The notes beneath the pieces are model-generated. The model was not told the origin of the DNA. It searched no databases and saw only the letters and a program-made list of their open reading frames with translations. The position numbers and the translations under genes are program-made. This document shows positions 1-5,679 of a DNA stretch of 5,679 nt, piece by piece. The DNA comes from Bacteroidota bacterium. GTDB taxonomy: Bacteria; Bacteroidota; Bacteroidia; Chitinophagales; Chitinophagaceae. Numbering within the stretch: the first letter of the stretch is position 1; each line of letters starts with the position of its first letter. The stretch spans positions 1 to 5,679 of the forward strand of contig JAEZDA010000100.1 of the NCBI GenBank assembly GCA_023433345.1, in the 5' to 3' direction.

Positions 1-352
1 GCACATATACGCCTGTCGGTAATAATACAAAAAGGAGGATAACCAATACCGAAAGATATTTGCCCCACACCAGTTGCCAGGATGTAAGCGGTCGCGTTTT
101 AAGTAATTCGAATGTTCCTGATCGAAATTCTTCTGAAAATATTCGCATAGTAATGGCTGGAAGAAGAAACATCAGCACCCAGGGCGCAAGATCAAAAAAA
201 CTACTGAGCGTTGCATATCCAAATTCAAGGATACTGCTTTCTTGCAATACAAAAAGGAAGATGCCATTTACTACCAGGAAGAGAACGATGGCAATATATC
301 CACTGAGATTGCTGAAAAATTGTGCCAGTTCCTTCTTACAAACGCTCCACAT
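1..352 (-). CDS. gldF: Gliding motility ABC transporter permease GldF, N-terminal part (runs off left edge)
   Basis: The minus-strand frame opens at an ATG at 352 and stays open to the left edge, giving 117 residues of what is usually a protein of roughly 240. It begins MWSVCKKELAQFF, then has a hydrophobic segment at about residues 17-36, a second at about 52-67, and the start of a third near 100-117. The stretch at 54-101 (DLAPWVLMFLLPAITMR, then SEEFRSGTFELL and TRPLTSWQLVWGKYL) is the hallmark of GldF and related ABC-2 type permeases. GldF is the inner-membrane permease that works with GldA (ATPase) and GldG in gliding Bacteroidota; gldG usually follows gldF, which here would lie outside the window. 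The start is chosen because the family begins right at MWS/MWxLxKKE and no longer extension is conserved. No Shine-Dalgarno is visible, as is normal in this phylum. A generic ABC-2 permease is the alternative, but the motif match is strong. Confidence 0.9.
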   Translation of the reverse strand, partial: MWSVCKKELAQFFSNLSGYIAIVLFLVVNGIFLFVLQESSILEFGYATLSSFFDLAPWVLMFLLPAITMRIFSEEFRSGTFELLKTRPLTSWQLVWGKYLSVLVILLFVLLPTGVYV

Positions 353-419
353 GCTTTAAAAATTGGATGCAATTTACGATTTGCCACTATATGGCAGTCC
401 CGGGCCCAGAATGCTTGCA

Positions 420-449
420 AAAATTTAGCAAAGGTGCAGCGAATAACAA
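420..449 (-). promoter_or_regulatory. Probable promoter of gldF
   Basis: Read on the minus strand there is TTG at 449-447, then 19 bases, then TAAATTTT at 427-420. This resembles the Bacteroidota sigma-ABfr promoter (TTG near -33, TAnnTTTG at -7), with 7 of 8 matches in the -7 box. Transcription would start near 413, leaving a leader of about 60 nt before the gldF ATG. That leader contains a small hairpin at 382-396 (5-bp arms, 5-nt loop). Offset alternatives such as CACCTTTG (436-429) overlap the same area. This is a pattern match only. Confidence 0.4.
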
Positions 450-488
450 CCAAATGCTGTCAACTTACTGACCGATTTCTCAAGACTT

Positions 489-596
489 ACCTTTTTAATA
501 AAGGTTGCAAGTAAATAAATTCATTTTCCTCCGAGGGAAATGATTGGACGTACCGAAACCAATTGCTTAAGCCCCGCTCCTTGCGGGGTTTTTTTT
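489..596 (+). ncRNA. Candidate small RNA or terminated leader with tandem hairpins
   Basis: On the plus strand four stem-loops follow each other closely. They are 489-505 (6 bp, AT-rich), 521-543 (10 bp with one G-U pair and a 3-nt loop), 543-563 (5 bp, 11-nt loop) and the terminator stem 572-588 followed by eight T. No protein gene on the plus strand precedes them, because gldF runs the other way from 352 to the left edge. A transcript ending at this terminator must therefore start within roughly 353-520, or be antisense to gldF. A weak -7-like box TACCTTTT lies at 488-495 but has no TTG at the right distance; if it were used, the RNA would start near 502 and be about 95 nt long. I do not recognise a known RNA family (not tRNA, SRP RNA or tmRNA). 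It could be a stand-alone sRNA or an attenuator in the leader of the gene at 633. The 5' end is uncertain. Confidence 0.3.
572..596 (+). terminator. Rho-independent terminator
   Basis: CCCCGC (572-577) pairs with GCGGGG (583-588) across a 5-nt loop (578-582), followed directly by eight T (589-596). The T run is only on the plus strand, so the terminator works rightward. It lies 36 bp before the ATG at 633, so the next gene is either transcribed from a promoter after it or controlled through it. Confidence 0.85.
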
Positions 597-632
597 AAAT
601 GTATTCATTACTTTTCCTCTTCAAAATAACAT

Positions 633-3167
633 ATGAGAATTCTTTCTGTTCTTTTGGTGCTTTGCTTTTCAAATTCCCTTTTCAGCCAGGAGATCAGAAT
701 CTATTATTCCGCCACGCAGGCGCCTGTTGAATATCATGACGATTATTTTGCGGGTTTTCAACCTAAGCTGCTTGCTGAAGATCTGGCAAGGCTTTTATGT
801 TGTGCCACGGGAAAAAAATATATCCCTTCCGTATACAATGGTGAAACTAAAGGCGTCTTTTTACTGATAGATTCCTTAGCACCGGCAAGTAGGAATGAAA
901 CCGGGCACGTAGCGGTAAATGGCGATAATATTTTCATTACAGCACGAAACGCTGCGGGAATTTCTTATGCGATGTACAGCTGGCTGCATGAAACCGGGTT
1001 TCGCTTCTACCTGCCCGGTGATGAATGGATGCTTACTCCTGATATAAAAGGAAACTTCAAAAACATCAGAAAGACATATAGCCCTCATTTTAAACTCCGA
1101 ATGTTCAATGCAAGCGGAGGATCATTTGCTGTAGCGGGGCTGGACGACAAGGCGATCGTGAAGAAAGAATGGAACACATGGTACCGCCGCAATCGTATGG
1201 GTTCGGATTATTTAAGAATCGATGGACATAAAGGTGAGCTTTTTAATATTGTTCATCGGAAAGAGCTCGAGGCAGATCCTTCCATCCTTGCACCGGTTGA
1301 TGGAAAAAGAAAATTTGATGTTAATGCCAAACTTGATCCCACGAACCCGCACGGCGTAAATATGTTCACTTCCTGGCTTTTAACAGAGTATAAAAAAAGC
1401 ATCACCTCCACTCCTTCCTTTCTTCCATTTAAAAAATACCAGTCTGCCGATCTTGGAGATGGCCTGAATTACTGCCATACGCCGGAATGCGAAGACAAAT
1501 TTCCTTCAGTTTCTGACCAGGCTTTTTTTATAGTGAACGAAGCCGCACGAAAGCTAAAGGATGAAAACAAGAACGCTGGAGTAAGCACACTTGCCTATAC
1601 GGAACGCACGGATACACCGGGTTTTAAAATTGAAGATAATGTGCATGTAATGATTACTCCCACAGCGTTTCAACAGGTAAGCATCCCTACTGAATTAATG
1701 CACCGCTGGTCAACAAAACACGGAACGATAAGCCAGTATGATTTCTTAAACATTGGAGTGTGGAATTACGATCACCCGTTTTTTAACCTTAGCCAGTATC
1801 ATTCTTACATGGAGTATTTGAAATCTCTGAACATTGAAGGAATGTGTTTCGAAACCTCTCTTTCCTCAATGGCTTCAGGCCTTCAGCAATACTTATTGAT
1901 GAAGTACCTGGCAGAACCTTTTCAAGATATTGATGTAGAATTTTCAAATTGGTGCAATGATCTTTTTGGAAAAGCAAGTGAGCCTGTAAAAGAAATTTTA
2001 CGAAAATGGTATTTTTCTGATGCTCACCTGAAAACCAGTTTAGAAAAAAATTCATTTTATCCTGATGAACTTGCTGAATTTATTCATCTTCTAAGAAAGG
2101 CAGAAAACACCAAAGGATTAAGTATGGTGGAAAAAGATAGGATTCATTTATTAAAGGCCTACCTCGTTTATCTCTGCGCCTTTTATGAATTGCATAACGA
2201 GCAAGGAATTTCAGATGAAACATTAGCAAGGAAAACAAAAGCTGACCATCTTTTAAATTATACATGGAGCCTTTACGACACCAAAATATTCCACAATACG
2301 CAACTAAACGACCTGCTAAGAAAACTTGCCAGCGATAAGAACCTTTGGGACTTCAGGAAGGGAACAACCATCGCCAAAATACGGCCGTTATCCCCAGCGC
2401 AGAGTGAACAATCATTCTCCGGTTATGAAGCCAAGTATAAAAGTTTCTATGTTCCACCTGTTCACTTTGGAACCGAGGAAATGAAGATGCTTCTGCCTTT
2501 TTCGGCAGACAGTATCAAGATCGAAACCGTTGACGAGAATTCATTCAACAGTTATTCCTATCCTCTGAAAGTTTACGCAGATAAGCCCGGAAAAATCCGG
2601 ATAAAATACAAAACCGGCAAAAGTGAAGCAGAGCATTCTGCTTCCTCACCAATTAGTATGGTGGCGCTGGAAGAAAATGGGGGAAAACTTCTCGAACAAA
2701 AATTTGCATATGATAAGGAACCACAGGGTTCTTTAGAGTTCGAATTGCCTTATGCAGGGAATTACACTTTGCAACTCGTGCAGTTTCACTCCACTCCTGT
2801 AAGCTGGATGATCTTTCCACAGGGTCACCTGCTTTATGTAGAAAAGAAAAGCCTGATTCATCACGCGATTAAACTTATAACAGACAAGAAGGAAGGATAC
2901 CAGAATTACCAGATCGGAGTTTGGAATAACAATTCCCACTTCAGGTTTCAACCCGTCTTTAACGGAGTAAGAAATACTGTTTCATTTTTTACTGCAGATG
3001 AAAAACCCGTTAATACCTACTTCGACCAAAAAACCAAAAGTTATATTGTTCAGCCGCAGGCTTCGCGCCTCCCTTTCTCTTTTTACCGAAATGAAATTTT
3101 TCGATGGCCGGCCGTTTTACAAAACATCCCGCCCTATTTCTTTTTTCTGAAGAGTGCGTCGAATTAA
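633..3167 (+). CDS. Secreted DUF4838 domain-containing protein, putative glycoside-hydrolase-like enzyme
   Basis: This 844-residue protein starts with a Sec signal peptide (residues 1-19, hydrophobic core ILSVLLVLCF, probable cut after FSQ), so it should be exported. Residues about 44-140 look like the small N-terminal alpha/beta domain seen before catalytic barrels in GH67- and GH20-like enzymes (LAEDLARLL, then ATGKKYIP, then NGDNIFITARNAAGISYAMYSWLHE and TGFRFYLPG). Residues about 150-460 match the DUF4838 pattern: SADLGDGLNYCHTPEC at 271-286, with cysteines 281 and 286 where the family often has a Cys-rich spot, then AYTERTDTPG at 321-330 and GMCFETS at 403-409. E408 and D273/D276 are plausible but unproven catalytic acids. 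Residues about 470-570 are helical. About 600-844 are beta-rich and resemble no domain I can name. DUF4838 proteins are mostly uncharacterised and related to alpha-glucuronidase-like hydrolases, so substrate and activity are open. There is no obvious type IX sorting domain. The gene probably shares a transcript with the lipoprotein 38 bp downstream. Confidence 0.88.
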   Translation: MRILSVLLVLCFSNSLFSQEIRIYYSATQAPVEYHDDYFAGFQPKLLAEDLARLLCCATGKKYIPSVYNGETKGVFLLIDSLAPASRNETGHVAVNGDNIFITARNAAGISYAMYSWLHETGFRFYLPGDEWMLTPDIKGNFKNIRKTYSPHFKLRMFNASGGSFAVAGLDDKAIVKKEWNTWYRRNRMGSDYLRIDGHKGELFNIVHRKELEADPSILAPVDGKRKFDVNAKLDPTNPHGVNMFTSWLLTEYKKSITSTPSFLPFKKYQSADLGDGLNYCHTPECEDKFPSVSDQAFFIVNEAARKLKDENKNAGVSTLAYTERTDTPGFKIEDNVHVMITPTAFQQVSIPTELMHRWSTKHGTISQYDFLNIGVWNYDHPFFNLSQYHSYMEYLKSLNIEGMCFETSLSSMASGLQQYLLMKYLAEPFQDIDVEFSNWCNDLFGKASEPVKEILRKWYFSDAHLKTSLEKNSFYPDELAEFIHLLRKAENTKGLSMVEKDRIHLLKAYLVYLCAFYELHNEQGISDETLARKTKADHLLNYTWSLYDTKIFHNTQLNDLLRKLASDKNLWDFRKGTTIAKIRPLSPAQSEQSFSGYEAKYKSFYVPPVHFGTEEMKMLLPFSADSIKIETVDENSFNSYSYPLKVYADKPGKIRIKYKTGKSEAEHSASSPISMVALEENGGKLLEQKFAYDKEPQGSLEFELPYAGNYTLQLVQFHSTPVSWMIFPQGHLLYVEKKSLIHHAIKLITDKKEGYQNYQIGVWNNNSHFRFQPVFNGVRNTVSFFTADEKPVNTYFDQKTKSYIVQPQASRLPFSFYRNEIFRWPAVLQNIPPYFFFLKSASN

Positions 3168-3205
3168 ATGGATTCAGGGTATCTTTAAAAGGTTAATTCA
3201 CGCCA

Positions 3206-4240
3206 ATGAAAAACATTTTGATTGCCTTAATTTTTTTTGGCATCGCTTCCTGCAATGCAGTGAACAAAAAAGAAGATCCGCAAACCACGGAAGCAGATTC
3301 CCTTAAAGCGCAAACATCCGATACCGCTTCACTTCCCACATCGAAACCCGCTCAAATTCAAGGCTCCACTGTTGATTCAACTGAATACAGGAGCCTTAAA
3401 TTGAAAATTGCTAACGGTGATTCCTCAGGTAGATGGCCGGTGACAGATCCGGTTCCGCTGCAGGGTGCGATCTTTCCCAAACATCGGGTGATAGCATACT
3501 ACGGAAATCTCTACTCAAAACAGATGGGCATCCTTGGAGAACTTCCGAAAGATTCTATGTTTAAAAGGCTGAAAGAAGAAGTGGATCGTTGGCAGAAATC
3601 TGATGAAACATTCAAAGTGATACCTGCACTTCATTACATCGCGGTAACTGCGCAGGCAGGCGGAACAAAGAAACGGCTTCGCATGCCTTTCCACCAGATC
3701 GATACCATTTTAAAATGGTCTGATGAAATTGATGCGCTTACTTTTTTAGACATACAGGTTGGATGGAGCACTTTACAAGAGGAAGTTCCCGCATTGGAAA
3801 AATATCTATCCATGCCGAATGTTCATTTCGGAATCGATCCTGAATTTTCCATGAAATACGGGGACGTGCCGGGGAAAAAGATCGGGACGTTTAACGCGGA
3901 TGACATCAACTTTGTTATCAATTACCTCTCCGGTCTTGTTAAGAAACATAATCTTCCTCCAAAAATTCTGGTGATACATAGGTTTACATCAGATATGGTA
4001 ACGGGATACAAGAACATTAAACTCACACCTGAAGTTCAGGTGGTGATAGATATGGACGGATGGGGCAACAAAGACCTGAAGCGAGCAACATGGCAGCGAA
4101 ATATATTCCCGGAGCCCGTTCAATTCACGGGGTTCAAAATCTTTTACAAGAACGATCTTAAAAATAAATCCCAGGGCTTGTATACACCCGAAGAACTGAA
4201 CAAATTTGTGCCAATGCCGGTGTACATACAGTATCAATAA
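3206..4240 (+). CDS. Lipoprotein of uncharacterised, probably TIM-barrel-like family
   Basis: This 344-residue protein has a short lipoprotein signal peptide (MKNILIALIFFGIASC) with lipobox IASC at 13-16, so Cys16 should be lipidated. Residues 17-60 are a polar linker rich in Thr, Ser, Asp, Gln and Lys. The folded part (about 80-344) has regularly spaced hydrophobic strands that often end in charged or aromatic residues: HRVIAYYG 93-100, KVIPALHYIAVTA 137-149, LTFLDIQVG 178-186, VHFGIDPEFSM 206-216, KILVIHRF 253-260, VQVVIDMDGWG 277-287 and GFKIFYKND 309-317. This spacing fits an alpha/beta barrel of hydrolase type. From memory, the YYGNLYSKQMGILGE, GIDPEFSM and LPPKILVIHRF blocks resemble hypothetical proteins also found in Actinobacteria; I know of no assigned function. 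D211, E213, H258 and D282/D284 are candidate functional residues. It follows the DUF4838 gene by 38 bp, suggesting co-transcription and a shared envelope or extracellular substrate. This is inferred. Confidence 0.88.
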   Translation: MKNILIALIFFGIASCNAVNKKEDPQTTEADSLKAQTSDTASLPTSKPAQIQGSTVDSTEYRSLKLKIANGDSSGRWPVTDPVPLQGAIFPKHRVIAYYGNLYSKQMGILGELPKDSMFKRLKEEVDRWQKSDETFKVIPALHYIAVTAQAGGTKKRLRMPFHQIDTILKWSDEIDALTFLDIQVGWSTLQEEVPALEKYLSMPNVHFGIDPEFSMKYGDVPGKKIGTFNADDINFVINYLSGLVKKHNLPPKILVIHRFTSDMVTGYKNIKLTPEVQVVIDMDGWGNKDLKRATWQRNIFPEPVQFTGFKIFYKNDLKNKSQGLYTPEELNKFVPMPVYIQYQ

Positions 4241-4244
4241 AGCA

Positions 4245-5048
4245 TCAGGCTCCTTTCACCGCTTTCAAAGAATAAACCATAGGTATGTAATTTTTCATAT
4301 GGCTTATTCTGAACTTTCCAGGTTCAGCCTCGATGGTATTTCTGAAACAGTTATAAGGAGAGTAATCATATTCCTGGAAAGATGTGACAGCAATATTGCT
4401 TTTGAAAAGGCTGGAAAGCACTTCGGCTATGCTATGGTTCCATGTTATGGTTGTAAGTTCAAGATCTGCTTCCCTGTCTGCGTATGTTCCTGACTCATTC
4501 TCTACAATCGGTTCATCCTTGAAATATCTGTAGGCCACTTCTTTGAAATTGTTGTCGAACATCCAAACCACCGGATGGAATTCAGCAAACACAAGTATGC
4601 CACCGGGTTTTAAAAAGTGTGAAATTATCTTCGCCCATTTATCGAGATCAGGCAGCCAGCCGATAACCCCATAACTGGTGAAAACGATATCAAAATGCTC
4701 ATTCAAATGATCAGGGAGATCGTACACATCACAACAGATAAAATTTGCAGATACACCGGCTTTTTCAGCAAGGTTCTTTGCGGCCAGAATTGCTTCATCA
4801 GAAAGATCAACACCTGTAACTCGCGCCCCGAGGCGGGCGAGTGAAATTGTGTCCTGCCCGAAATGACACTGGAGATGAAGAATTATTTTGCCGTTCACAT
4901 CTCCTAATAAATCCGTTTCAATTTCATTAAGCGAAGATTTCCCTTCGAGAAAAGTATTCACGTCATAAAACGCCGATTCAAGATGCGCAGCCGTTCTGTT
5001 ATTCCACGACTGCCTGTTCACATTAATGTATTCTTCAGCATCCTTCAT
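4245..5048 (-). CDS. Class I SAM-dependent methyltransferase
   Basis: This 267-residue cytoplasmic protein has a Rossmann-type methyltransferase core at about residues 50-160. Motif I is ILHLQCHFGQDTISLARLGA (56-75), followed by VTGVDLS (77-83), where D81 should bind the SAM ribose. Then come FICCDVYDLP (103-112), FDIVFTSYGVIGWLPDL (119-135) and LKPGGILVFAEFHP (146-159). Motif I has HLQCHFG in place of the common DLGCGxG; from memory this variant is typical of one subfamily with GVDLS and SYGVxxWLPDL, so it does not suggest loss of function. The C-terminal 100 residues (about 160-267) form the likely substrate-recognition part, and the substrate is unknown. There is no signal peptide. The stop codon is 4 bp from the stop of the convergent lipoprotein gene, so the two transcripts probably overlap. 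The ATG at 5048 is taken because it gives a normal family start (MKDAEEYINVNRQSWN) behind an AT-rich leader. Confidence 0.92.
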   Translation of the reverse strand: MKDAEEYINVNRQSWNNRTAAHLESAFYDVNTFLEGKSSLNEIETDLLGDVNGKIILHLQCHFGQDTISLARLGARVTGVDLSDEAILAAKNLAEKAGVSANFICCDVYDLPDHLNEHFDIVFTSYGVIGWLPDLDKWAKIISHFLKPGGILVFAEFHPVVWMFDNNFKEVAYRYFKDEPIVENESGTYADREADLELTTITWNHSIAEVLSSLFKSNIAVTSFQEYDYSPYNCFRNTIEAEPGKFRISHMKNYIPMVYSLKAVKGA

Positions 5049-5099
5049 AATAAAAAATTGTTACGGGGTTTAATATCTCTTTAACATTTTGACCGGGTA

Positions 5100-5107
5100 C
5101 AAATTTA
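5100..5107 (-). promoter_or_regulatory. Probable -7 box for the methyltransferase gene
   Basis: Read on the minus strand, TAAATTTG (5107-5100) is an exact match to the Bacteroidota -7 consensus TAnnTTTG. Transcription would begin near 5094, giving a leader of about 45 nt before the ATG at 5048. No TTG is found at the expected -33 distance, so support rests on the -7 box and its position. The plus-strand 10-mer AAATTTAGCA covering it recurs at 421-430 in the gldF promoter region. Confidence 0.4.
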
Positions 5108-5141
5108 GCACAGGCTGCGGGTTTTAATTATATTTAGCTGC

Positions 5142-5679
5142 ATGAGACACATACTACTTGCAACGTTATGCATCCTTTCAATTGAAGTCATGGGGCAGAA
5201 TGAATGGCGCATTGTTTCAGATTTCAAGCCCGATACTTCAACCGCACATTTTGATTTTGGAGAGGGCAGGCGGATGTCAATACAGGCAGATAGTTGGGAT
5301 CAACTCGATTCTCTCCCCGCAATCGCTCCGGCACTTGCAGAGATGGCAAAGAACCTGTTATCTCTATGGGATACAATTTATGAACGCTTCAAAAAGTATA
5401 AGGTTACCTTTCCCACAGCAAACAACCTTAAGATCTTCTATATCCAGGATTTTGAAACGGAAAATTCATTTTTCAGATCAGACAGTGCCGGGAAAATTTC
5501 AAGATACAAGGCATGTTGCGATACGGTAAAATTTTATTATTTCACTGGCGACGGATACTCGCCAAAGCTGCGCAGGTTCATAAAACCGGTCACCGTAACT
5601 TTTGTATTCCGTGAATTCAATAACCCTCGCGAGCTTACCACGCTTCCGGTTGATGAGTCAATAAATAGCCTGAAACAAA
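5142..5679 (+). CDS. Secreted protein of unknown function, N-terminal part (runs off right edge)
   Basis: The frame from the ATG at 5142 stays open to the right edge, giving 179 residues without a stop. It begins MRHILLATLCILSIEVMGQNEW, a Sec signal peptide with probable cleavage after MGQ (residue 19), so the product should be exported. The mature part begins with ISD-like polar sequence (WRIVSDFKPDTSTAHFDFG at 22-40), has a helical stretch (PAIAPALAEMAKNLLSLWDTI) at about 59-79, and later strands such as LKIFYIQDF 96-104 and VTVTFVFREF 149-158. A paired Cys (CC) is at 125-126. I do not recognise a family. No Shine-Dalgarno is visible and no convincing promoter was found in the 93-bp spacer shared with the methyltransferase. 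The start is supported by the signal peptide; the other open frame at 5158-5529 is a shadow of this one. Confidence 0.82.
   Translation, partial: MRHILLATLCILSIEVMGQNEWRIVSDFKPDTSTAHFDFGEGRRMSIQADSWDQLDSLPAIAPALAEMAKNLLSLWDTIYERFKKYKVTFPTANNLKIFYIQDFETENSFFRSDSAGKISRYKACCDTVKFYYFTGDGYSPKLRRFIKPVTVTFVFREFNNPRELTTLPVDESINSLKQ

Noticed and set aside
271..453. Minus-strand open frame of 60 codons overlapping the gldF leader
   Set aside because: It overlaps the gldF start in another frame and shows no family features; gldF itself explains the coding signal.
242..514. Plus-strand open frame of 90 codons crossing the gldF start
   Set aside because: Its first 110 bases are antisense to gldF, the product is of mixed, non-protein-like composition, and it has no recognisable start context. 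It is treated as a shadow.
609..616. TACTTTTC as a -7 box for the gene at 633
   Set aside because: It matches 7 of 8 positions, but the nearest TTG (581-583) is 25 bases away and lies inside the terminator stem. Too weak to list as a feature.
3180..3187. TATCTTTA as an internal promoter for the lipoprotein gene
   Set aside because: No TTG at the expected distance upstream; co-transcription with the preceding gene is simpler.
3140..3196. Possible frameshift in the T-rich 3' end of the DUF4838 gene, where another frame runs on to a TAA at 3194
   Set aside because: The annotated frame is open throughout and nothing in the alternative tail is recognisable, so there is no positive evidence for a shift.
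5129..5136. TATATTTA as a -7 box for the gene at 5142, which would give a leaderless mRNA
   Set aside because: No -33 element upstream and an AT-rich context in which such matches arise easily.
5158..5529. Plus-strand open frame of 123 codons
   Set aside because: It lies in a different frame inside the longer open frame from 5142, which has a proper signal peptide and stays open to the window edge.

Overview
The window looks like a chromosomal segment from a member of the Bacteroidota, most likely a free-living Chitinophagia- or Sphingobacteriia-like organism. Four things point there. A GldF gliding-motility ABC permease is present, a protein known from this phylum. Genes lack a Shine-Dalgarno sequence and start behind A-rich leaders. 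Signal peptides end in the typical '...SQ/E' or '...GQ/N' form. Two upstream regions carry -7 boxes of the TAnnTTTG type. Base composition is moderate and even, and I see no insertion sequence, integrase, CRISPR array, tRNA or rRNA.

Layout from left to right. (1) The 5' part of gldF lies on the minus strand (1-352) and runs off the left edge. (2) A 280-bp divergent intergenic region (353-632) holds a probable gldF promoter on the minus strand. On the plus strand it holds a row of hairpins ending in a strong Rho-independent terminator (572-596). No protein gene upstream on that strand needs this terminator, so a small RNA or a terminated leader is the simplest explanation. (3) Two co-directional genes follow with a 38-bp gap: an 844-residue secreted DUF4838-type protein, a putative glycoside-hydrolase-like enzyme (633-3167), and a 344-residue lipoprotein of an unnamed, probably barrel-shaped family (3206-4240). 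(4) A class I SAM-dependent methyltransferase lies convergently on the minus strand (4245-5048), only 4 bp from the lipoprotein stop. (5) After a 93-bp divergent spacer, a new secreted protein starts on the plus strand (5142) and runs off the right edge.

The secreted enzyme and the lipoprotein may form a small operon acting on an extracellular or cell-envelope substrate, probably a glycan. This is inferred from the family assignment, export signals and spacing, not shown directly. The methyltransferase, gldF and the right-edge gene have no evident functional tie to that pair. I did not find a clear new multi-gene system. The items most worth a second look are the terminated hairpin array at about 489-596 and the uncharacterised secreted enzyme plus lipoprotein pair.
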